From positions 62,001 to 126,000 of the forward strand of contig JAJEKV010000045.1 of NCBI GenBank assembly GCA_021234155.1: a stretch of 64,000 bases of DNA. Direction: 5' to 3'. Numbering within the stretch: the first letter of the stretch is position 1; the number at the start of each line of letters is the position of its first letter. Made by a program: the position numbers and the translations under genes. The notes beneath the pieces were generated by a model. That model did no database searches, was not told the origin of the DNA, and worked only from the letters and a program-made list of their open reading frames with translations. Shown here in pieces: positions 55,203 through 64,000 of the stretch. The DNA comes from Isoetes taiwanensis (Eukaryota > Streptophyta > Lycopodiopsida > Isoetales > Isoetaceae).

Positions 55203-57930
55203 TTGTCTCTTCATAAGCTATAGCCGTTTGATTCCAACAAAAGCTTTGAATCTTTGTTTCAACTGAAGTCCAATAATTTTCTCTAGCGCCTACTTCAATC
55301 AAGTACTAGTTTTATTCAATTTTAGGCTCCAGTATAAAATCAACTTTTTTTTTTAAGTTCGTCCCTAAACCAATTCAGAGCATTGTGTCGTCTTTTTTGA
55401 AAAATATGTACAGTACAAATCTAATTTCATGCATTCCAATAGAGCTATGGCATAATTCTACCCAAAATTTCAAGAAAATGCATAGGATTTACCCATTTTG
55501 GCGCAAATCTTGTCAAAGCGGCATCAAAACCTCTCATTCTAGAACCTCACATTCATGCTTTGTTGCAAAATTTGAGGCAAAAGTCAAATTTTGGTGGATG
55601 GAGAAGCTATTAACCACCCAAGTTTCTTTGGAATTTGTTTCTTTACATTAATGAGTTGACGGGGATGTTTGAACTAATTGTCACAAGTTTCTCAGTATTT
55701 AATTTCATATCTTGCATTGTACTCAAAAGTTACACCTATTTTCTGGTTGTTTTTTGTATTATGGTATAGAAAATTATTTGTTCTTGCCATTTAAATAGGT
55801 GACCTATATGTCGTGTTCGTGGTGGTATCTTTAACTTGGCAAGTATTGTTAACCCATTTACAATAAAAGTTTCAGATGGCTTTTGCTCTAATACATTCTT
55901 GATAAAGGTTCTACTGATGCTTTGAGGGATGCAGCAGATCACAACCCATTATTTTATCTTACATAAAGAATTTAGCTATGTTTCACAGCAAACATTTGCT
56001 TATACTTCAACTACTAAATTGGAATGCAAAAACTTCAAGCAAATAAAAATACTGATTCTCGCTTTTGCAAAGATATGGTAATTGTCACTTGGCCTTATAA
56101 TATCGAACACACAAAGTTAAACAAAATGTTTGATCAAGACCTGAAACAATAATGTGTGCATATAGCACAAGTATTTTCTCAAGCAAATCATTGTTTACTT
56201 TATTCGAATAGTACATATACAAAATATTTCCTTTTCTTCTCGGGTTATTTGTCCCTCCTAACTGGTATAACATGTTGTGTTATGTTTCATCTATCATATA
56301 ATATAGCCCCTCTTTTAGCGTGCATGCCTATGCCTAAAGGAAGGTGTAACACTTCCTGCAATTCTAAGGTGTCCATGTATCATGCCACCTGAGCTAAAAG
56401 TTATATTGTTCCACCGTTGTTCTTAACCTGGGTAGCAGGAAGTAGGCTCAGCCATGATTGGGACTTCAACAATCCTTTTTTGAATTCTTAGCCAAGCAAA
56501 GTCATGGATACCACTTGCTACTGGCGTTTTCATGCTTCTACAGTCCCTTTTGAAATTCCATAGTCAAGTACAGTTATGGATGTCGCTCGAGTATTTCAAG
56601 TTATTATAGTAGAAGCCAAGAAGCTCCTAAAGGAATGCTTGTGAAGTTGCTAATTGACCCAACCCTATATTGGCTATCCATCATAGTCCTCCTTTGCAAA
56701 TTTTAGAGGCAAACAATCCTACATAACTAACCATCCCATGTGGGATTCCTCTTTCCCATGGTTTTGTAAAATCTCGTGAAGGAACCATAATATTCTCCAC
56801 TAGCCCTAAACGGATGCACTTTTCGACATTTATATCTAACAGTAGCATCTGAGCTAGCCAATTTGACCTCTTTATCTCAAACAAATTAAGCTTAATTTCA
56901 TGTCATCTCACCTCAAGCTCTGTAAGAACGTGGCCGTCATGCGGTGAACATGACCCTACACATTTTTCTCACACCTATATGCTGCATCACCCCTGTATTG
57001 AACTCTCTTGGAAGATATTCATTGGACCCCATGTTGGAATACCACATTATCCACCATCTGTAGTATCATGTGTTGATTTCGATAAATAACTTTAATGCAA
57101 AGTTTGTTTTAGTAGGAAAAGAATTAGATAAAATTAAAGAAATTTTTATTATTTACGAGACGAGTGTTATTTCCATATATTATTATTCGAGAACCATTGG
57201 GTTGTTAATAACCGAATGGGACAAAGAAATAACTCCTTATGTAACAAATTATAAAATATCTACATCTTATTATTATTTATGAGAAAATCGTTGATTTGAT
57301 TTATATAATAAAGCAATACCCTCCAATATTGCTTCTTGATATAAAGATTTGAATTTAGATGAACTTTTTCGGATCCAAATGTGCTATGCAAGTGTTATTT
57401 GCAAGAACCACTACAAATCAGCCAATAGTATATGAGGCAGCAAATTAGCAGCGAATTTAATCAAAGATGGCCTAATAAGAAGTTCATCATAAGACCTTTC
57501 CAACGATCATCAAAATCTGATGTCCGAAACAAAGGTTACATGAAAAACTATGAACAACAAGAAACTTAGAATTCCTCAACGAAAAAACCCTTGATTCAGA
57601 CATCGAAACATATCAAAATTTTATCAAACCACATGTGAATAAGGTCTCTGGGATCATCTGAATTTGACTCAAATCATGAGTTATTATAGAAATTTGCAAA
57701 AAGCCATGGATGCCATCTCATGAGCACCTTGTGCATAATTCTCGAATTAGGGCTCGCATGAAATAGAAGCTAGGCTTTCCATTCATCTCATCAGTTTTTC
57801 TACAATAGTATAGAGTGGATAGCTTCACATCGCAAGCTACCCAAAAAATGAAAAACATAGGGAATATCTAGTTATAACACCTGGACCCCAAATAAAATTA
57901 TTTGCTACAGATGTTGGCTAGTGTACCTAA
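54281..57930. other. No recognised gene; poly(T) run and palindrome
   Basis: 54745-54795 has a B-box-like GGGTTCAAGACTT followed by a T run, possibly a SINE scrap. 54953-54975 is a near-perfect palindrome (GTTACAAAATAATATTTTG...) among GTAACGTGTTACA words. 55169-55199 is a T run of about 31. 57070-57282 is a very AT-rich 70-codon frame that I cannot assign. No splice-linked open frames are visible. Confidence 0.4.
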
Positions 57931-58022
57931 CGAGAGCTTATTGCCGGGATTAAAAAACCCTGCCCTTTTAGGTTTTCGAGGAAAAACCCTAGCGATAAGA
58001 TCTCGGTAGGGGGATTGGACAA
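57930..58022 (-). mobile_element. LINE 3' UTR scrap (LINE A/B family)
   Basis: TTGCCGGGATTAAAAAACCC, then TTTTAGGTTTTCGAGGAAAAACC, corresponds to the conserved hairpin region of LINE A (32148) and LINE B (51305). Nothing else of the element is recognisable. Confidence 0.5.
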
Positions 58023-59605
58023 CGCAAGGCTGCTAAATGTTCCCACAAAAAAAACCCACGCTTCACAGAGAATATCAAAGTTGTGCATCACCCCTATACC
58101 TGCACATCACCAACAAAAAAATCCATAGAGAAAAAACCTCGGAACAGCGAGGGGCTGGTCACGCGTGCCACGCAGCAAAAAATAACATTTACAATAATAT
58201 ACACATTAAGGGAGGGTGGGTGAGAGTCAAGGGAACTCTGAGAGAGGAGAAAATGCCGATGAGAAGTCGATGAAAAACCTGCAAGAAATAGCGATCCCCA
58301 AACGAACTAAGACCCCAGAAAATGCATGCAATGCATACATGCATAGGAGAGATGCATGCTCGCCCTATTCGAGAATACCAATCCGATGGCTCGGATCGAT
58401 GGCATTTTTTATAGCTAATGTGAAAAGCTTGAAATTTTGGAAAGAAAAATTTGGAGAAATAAGAATACACAAGAAGCAATTAAAGAACATATAACCTTGC
58501 TAGTACTAAGTACTTATGGGGGGTTTCCTAGACATTAAACTACATAATGTATTTTGTATAAGCTCTTCTTCAGAGGATGGAAGCCAATCAACTTGACAAG
58601 TGGTAAGAGCCATATAGGAATTGTTATGTTATATGCATGTTATACACGTGTTGTTATGTCATTATATGCATGTTATATGCATGCTAAGGATTGTTCATGA
58701 AGGATGAAGCAAAATGCTTATCGAATGTTTTACATGCATCTCATTCTTCTACCATGTGTAAATTATTCAATGTCCATGTTTTTTTTAAATTACACAAAGG
58801 TTCTTTATGTCTCTCTCAAAGTGCAACTTGGGAGTGCTCGCCAAAAATTGGAGGTGCATGTATGTTATGCCTTACTTTCACTACACATTTTTGTACTAGA
58901 AAAAAAAAATACGTATTCTCCATACATCACACTTTTTATACCATTTTTAGCAATCTTGAAAATACATGGCTTCACAATAATTTTTTTTGCTAATAAGCGC
59001 ATGGAAATTAGGCCCTACATATGAGCGGCCAAAGCAAACTATTTTAGTAAGCCATAAATGTACATTGGTTTAAAGGTTAAATTACTTAATAAACACAAGA
59101 CAAGATGTCATGAAGCAACAAAGCTACGATTAATTTATCGACTGACCCATTTCTTTGGCCGAAAAGAAAGCCCTATCACCACTCTCATTTAAAAACCTTC
59201 ATTTAAAAAAAAAAAGTACACAGATTGCCCTTGAATGCATAATCGCTGCCAAAACTTGAAAGAAATCAAGCACGTTACTCCGCAATGGAAGACAACACAA
59301 GAGTTTGGTCGCCACAAACCATTATGAAGATAAAAGGGAGACTTACAACATCAAAGACCTTCCAGATATAACTTGGCCTTGATGAGTTACACATATATTT
59401 AAACAAGAGCGTTCTTGTTTGATAGATGTACTAAATCATCCTTTGTGGATCGAAAAATGGAATGGAAGTCGAGAACTCGTGGTTGTGAGTGACATTTTGC
59501 CGCTAAGAATGTAAAGCCTGGCCGATGAGGGACCTGCATGAGGTCTATCATGGGGCGAGCATGTGTGTTTGTGCTCTAAATAGACCGATCCCAAACATAG
59601 AGAGC
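58023..59605. other. No recognised gene
   Basis: AT-rich, with ATGCAT-rich stretches near 58320-58360 and TTATATGCATGTTATA words near 58626-58680. Open frames overlap on both strands (for example 58691-59024) and lack motifs. Confidence 0.4.
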
Positions 59606-61240
59606 ATGGGTTGGTGTGTTTGGGCCTTCCTGTGATGGGTTGGTGTGGTCCGAGGTGGCTCACCAACCAAGTGTGGGTCCACACACGGACCGTGCGGTTC
59701 AGGGCCATGACTTGGGGTATGACTTGGGCCACGACAGTCAAACAGTGGTTTTAGGTAGGCTGGCGGCGTGGGCTTATCGTCCCCGGCAGGCTAGGCTAGC
59801 GTGTCGTGGTGGTGGGGGTGGCCTGGCTAGGCAAGGCCAAGAGGCAGTTGGTTGGGCTATGGCAATGTCAGGTAGATGTTGGAGCCTAGCTCAACATTAA
59901 TTTGTATGCTCTAACTGCCCAAATTAGGGTTGTGAGCAAAGGGGCTGAAAGGGGGCAAAAAAAAAGGGAAAGTGGCTAATAGACTCCTGGATATCTGGTG
60001 TGTACCGGCTGCCACAAAAACCCTAGCACACAGCCCGGAAAAGTGCAGATTCGAGCACTGAAACAAAGACAAGCATGCCAATATCATACATTATTGGAAA
60101 GCTCTCTGAACCAGCTTTCCAACAAGCCCAAGCACATGAAAATCTGACACCAGATGTGAGGATATGACCGATCAAAAGTCTGCCGCAAGACGAGACCAAT
60201 CGAATACTTACTAAAACATACGCCAATCCTTATATTGGTGTCGGACTTTCATAAACAACACCATCAGGAATTAGGGTATGAATTAGTAAAACATTCTCGT
60301 AACCTTCAATAAGAGTACAACGCACACCTTTCAACACCGCGTGGCCAAGGCCAACAACGGCATCAGGCGAGGGCTATACTTCTCAAAGAAGGAAGAAGAA
60401 GGGCTGCCACAAAAACCCTAGCACACAGCCCGGAAAAGTGCAGATTTGAGCATTGAAAAAAAGACAAGCATGTAGGTATCATACACCGTTGGAAAGCTCT
60501 CTGAACCAGCTTTCCAACAAGCCCAAGCACATGAAAATCGACACCGATGTGAGAGACACAACCGGGAAGTGTCTACCGGTTGCCACGTAAAACCCTAGCC
60601 CACAGCCCGGAAAAGTGCCAATTTGAGCACGTAAACAAAGCCAAGCATGCAGGTACTATACACCTTGGAAAGATCTCTCGAACCAGCTTTCCAACAAGCC
60701 CAAGCATATAAAAATCCGGACACATCAGATGTGAGAGATATGACCGATCAGCCCCCTTCACTTCACCTGTGGCCAAGGAAGGAAGGGCTGATAGAAGGAG
60801 GGAGCTTTTATTCTTATAAGAATATGAAACCAATGCAAAAACAAGCTCGTGAAAAGAGTAAAAGACATGATAAATAAAAATAAAAAACGATTTTGCACAC
60901 GCCCATTCGGGTCCATAGTCCATTTAAAAATCAATAATATACTTATGTTAGTCCATCTCACGCTGATTTTGGGACATGAGTAGCTCCCCGAACCACTTTG
61001 TTCACAAAAATATATGTTGGTCATTATCTTGAGGATTGTATTAAAATAAATAGCATCAATTATATTATGTCTTCCATGTTTATTCTAGATTTGTGTCCGT
61101 GGACTTTACAAAATCACATCCTCAAGTATCTCATATCAAGAAACAAATGCAAAAAGAACCAAGGAAAACATGAAAAACTTTTTTCTATAAAACATCAAGA
61201 TAGACTGCTATTCAAAGCCCAGTTAGTGCATCATCATTGG

Positions 61241-61246
61241 TCCAAA
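61241..61246. other. Unoccupied target site TCCAAA
   Basis: A single TCCAAA joins the sequences that flank the transposon in copy A (CATCATTGG upstream, TGATTGAAAG downstream). This fixes the element ends and the 6-bp duplication length. Confidence 0.92.
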
Positions 61247-62931
61247 TGATTGAAAGTTTAAAAATCAATAATGGCATCACTTTAATCAATTTTGATCTCA
61301 ACTTTTCGATATAGTTTACTTGTATGATTCTCTCAGAGGGAGAAAATTAGTTGACTATGTGAGCTTGGGCGTAATTTAAGGGTAAGATTGAAGCACAAAG
61401 AATTGAGAATTTATGAGGTACTTATGACCAATTGAACCTACATGGACCTCCACTTACACCTTTCAAAAATCATGTGATCGAAGCTAAAAAGCCATAGTAT
61501 CATTCTATGGGGCAAAATGGATAAGGCTAGTGAGAGATATATGCTCTATACAATTGGTCTCATGGACCATAAATGGTGATGCATGCTTATATAAATTAAA
61601 ACCTTAGAAATAACATGCTGCTTTAACATGCAACTAGAGATTTATATTGCCAAGAAAGGTATGCATCCATGAAAATATAATATACATGAAAGATAACCTA
61701 CATGTAACATTATTCTACTTAGATGACAATGCTTTTTATAGCAAAGAATACGTATATAAACTTTATGCTAGTAAGAAATAAAATGATTTCTTTTTGTATT
61801 TTTTTCAATAAGGACATACAACCTATATAAGAGATCTCCATATAAGTCAATGTTCACATTTTCAACTATTTTATAGGCTTATATGGGGAAAGGTAGTGTC
61901 TCTTCCATGAACTAAAGAACCATACATATAATGTCATATGGTCTAATTACATATTGTCATGGCTAAACTTCACAACATTCACTTAATTCATCAATAAACA
62001 TCACTAAATATGACCATTGTGGAGTTTTGGAGCTATAATTGTGGAGTTGACTCAACTTTTATACTCTAATGTGTTAATCCTGCAGCTGTACATCATGTTT
62101 TAATCCCAAAAATTGCATGGTTACACTCTAGTTACCCTATATGTAAGTTGATAAGAGTTATATTCTATGTAGATATAAGTAGAATGCATCACTTATTACC
62201 CTCATGGTATTATGGATGGTTGTTATTTGAGCATTTTAACATATACTTGTGTCCTGAATTCTGTATCATAGATTCTTTTAGTAAATTGTGAGGTTAACAT
62301 GACTTATGAACACTCCAAAAAATCATAAGACTATAGCTCGTATAGTTAGCAACTCATGGCCACAAGAATTAAGTTAAAACTTGTTATAATAAGAGAGAAA
62401 TAATTCTCGAACCTCAAGCAGCTTTTTTGACCAAAATAGGGTTTGGCGGCTTCCACCAATGTCAGATGATAGCAAGAAAACATGGAAACATATAAAACTC
62501 AATGTGTTCTATGATAAACTACCTCCAACTTTAGCAAGGTTTAGGTCACTTTTATGCTAGAAAATTGAAGAAGGCAATTTCGACTCGGTGCGTAAACCGC
62601 CAAATTCCCTAATGTTTGAGCAATCACCACAAGGTAGAGGTGACCCCATTGGTCTTGAAATTCTCAGAGGTCATTAAGAAACAAGTGTTGACTCAAATGG
62701 TGTATGTATAGTTCAAAATCGAAATCTCTGTTATGAGTTACATGGGTTTAAGTGGCAGAGGTCATGTGGGCCAGTTCTGGTCCATGGATCAGGAATGGTT
62801 CCAGGGATCGGTCTAGTGTTAATACATTGTTGATCCTGTCATTAGACAATTTCAATAACAAAAATGATTACAAAAGCAAATAATGTCTATTCTTGCCAAT
62901 ATTAATATGCGATGTTCATAAAGTTTCACAT

Positions 62932-63252
62932 ATGGACGTTAAAGGCCGAGTAAAAACACATGCTAGGACATTAGCCCAGCAATGCTGGGCACACATTACT
63001 AGTTTATTATTTAAAAACTTTATTGAAGTGGTTATGCAAAGGAAGATACTAGCACGGCTCATCGACTTGGAAATGGTGGTGAACTTACATTTGCCACAAA
63101 GTTTGTAAGTTTCCTTACTTTTTTTTTTTTTTTTTTTGGTTCTATTATTCGAGTAAACATAAAAGCTAAGAAATCTTCTATATTGTTTTCATTTCAGTAC
63201 CAAAAATATGGAAAAGAGCCAACTTTTGACTAAGCCCAATTCGATAAAATAA
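62932..63252 (+). CDS. Small two-exon ORF in duplication copy B (75 aa), unrecognised
   Basis: Counterpart of 49277-49601: exons 62932-63104 and 63198-63252 with the same donor (GTAAGT) and acceptor (TTTCAG). The coding differences from copy A are minimal although other parts of the duplicates differ more, which could reflect constraint or simply recent duplication. The neighbouring acidic stretch recurs at 63410-63556. Confidence 0.35.
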
Positions 63253-64000
63253 TGTCTTTTGCTGAGTTGGAGCTTTATCTTGCTCGGCATAATATATGGT
63301 TCGTGCACCATACTGATCAAGAAGTAAGTTTATATAACATTATTTATGGAATGATATTGATTTGACATTGGTCCTCGATGTCTATTGATAATAATTGTTT
63401 TGCAGATTAGACGATGAAGGAGGGGGTGATATCGATCCTCCTAACATGGATTCTGTTAACGATAGCAGTCCCCTTGGCATAGAGGGTGATGAGATACGCA
63501 TGCATGGGGTTTATTTTGATGGAGATGACGATAGAATTAGTAGTTATACTGCTTAAACATGTTGAAACGGTTTGGAACATATTTTGTATATACGTTATTT
63601 TGCATCATGTAATCAATTTTTCAGTGTATTGTTTTACTCCTTGGAGGTACTCATTCCCCCTTTTTTTTATTTCTATTATTATATGGCCTCGTGGTAGTAG
63701 GTTATCACAGGCCACAAGGTGCTTTCAACTGAGGAGGTACTCAATGCTCATATGTTGGAAATGTTTCCAAGTTTGTAAGGTTATCAATCAAGACATTTTA
63801 AAGCGGTTGAAACAAAGTTATTGGGGTCAAAAGTTGCATGCAAACCCCACATGAACACATGTACTAACCATTAAAAATAAGTTATGCTCTATATTTCTAA
63901 CTTAGGTTTTCCTAAAATCGTGGAGATTGCATTTTAGGGTTTCAAACCTAGCATGGAGCTTATATGCGAGAATGCTTGCCTACCGGATGCAAATCCAGAA

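Larger units (their letters stand above)
59606..64000. repeat. Segmental duplication copy B, carrying the empty transposon site
   Basis: Starts GGTTGGTGTGTTTGGGCCTTCC and follows copy A through the 175-bp satellite-like units (about 60008, 60403 and 60580; one fewer than A). Around 61230 it reads CATTGGTCCAAATGATTG, whereas copy A is interrupted there by the 8258-bp element. It then continues to the window edge. Substitutions and small indels are more frequent in 59700-60750 than later. Confidence 0.92.

Noticed and set aside
57070-57282. Possible organelle-derived gene fragment (very AT-rich 70-codon frame)
   Set aside because: I could not match it to any plastid or mitochondrial protein I know. 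The AT-richness alone is not evidence.

Overview
This window is repeat-dominated nuclear DNA from a land plant, and I find no clearly intact host gene in it. The plant assignment rests on a plant-type Mutator-like (MULE) transposase, a CACTA terminus, several inverted-repeat elements and short GT-AG introns of 60-100 nt. A seedless plant such as a fern is my guess only; nothing here proves it.

Layout. 1-964: decayed MULE transposase. 2508-19359: a complex bounded by inverted AT-rich arms that contains two very large palindromes. One (2508-6545) has tRNA-like B-box segments and a tandemly duplicated core. The other (about 10.48-16.7 kb) has a centre near 12.75 kb, inner arms holding a captured coding-like fragment, and outer arms made of a 19-bp minisatellite. 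16.7-27.3 kb: microsatellites, a poly(A)-tailed retrocopy, T-rich tandem DNA, a CACTA end and a second minisatellite block. 27.3-37.5 kb: LINE remnants, the largest being a 5.5-kb element (LINE A) with endonuclease, reverse transcriptase (YADD) and a C-terminal Cys/His motif, interrupted by a long-TIR MITE. 51.2-54.3 kb: a second copy of that LINE family (LINE B). 57.9 kb: a LINE 3' scrap.

The most interesting object is an 8258-bp DNA transposon at 39368-47625. It has 24-bp terminal inverted repeats (20/24 matching, ACA...TGT) and a 6-bp target duplication TCCAAA. Its boundaries are proven inside the window: a segmental duplicate of the flanking DNA (copy A, 37.55-39.37 plus 47.63-50.34 kb; copy B, 59.6-64.0 kb) carries the unoccupied site with a single TCCAAA at 61241-61246. 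The element holds two divergent transcription units. The minus-strand unit encodes a ParB/sulfiredoxin-fold protein (about 542 aa, with a PKKRKV nuclear localisation motif) and a beta-class DNA methyltransferase (DLPY, then FSGSGT). The plus-strand unit encodes a proline-rich protein and a DUF7869-like predicted DDE transposase with a C-terminal Tudor/BAH-like segment.

The noncoding parts of this element are studded with a 20-bp palindrome, AGTGTATTCCGGAATACACT, in two regular arrays of 42-43 bp period (seven and four copies). Single degenerate copies lie in introns and in the divergent promoter region. The combination suggests a transposon with its own DNA-modification module and its own multi-copy binding sites. 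The transposase frame is broken, so this copy may be defective for its own transposition, whereas the ParB-like and methyltransferase frames are largely open.
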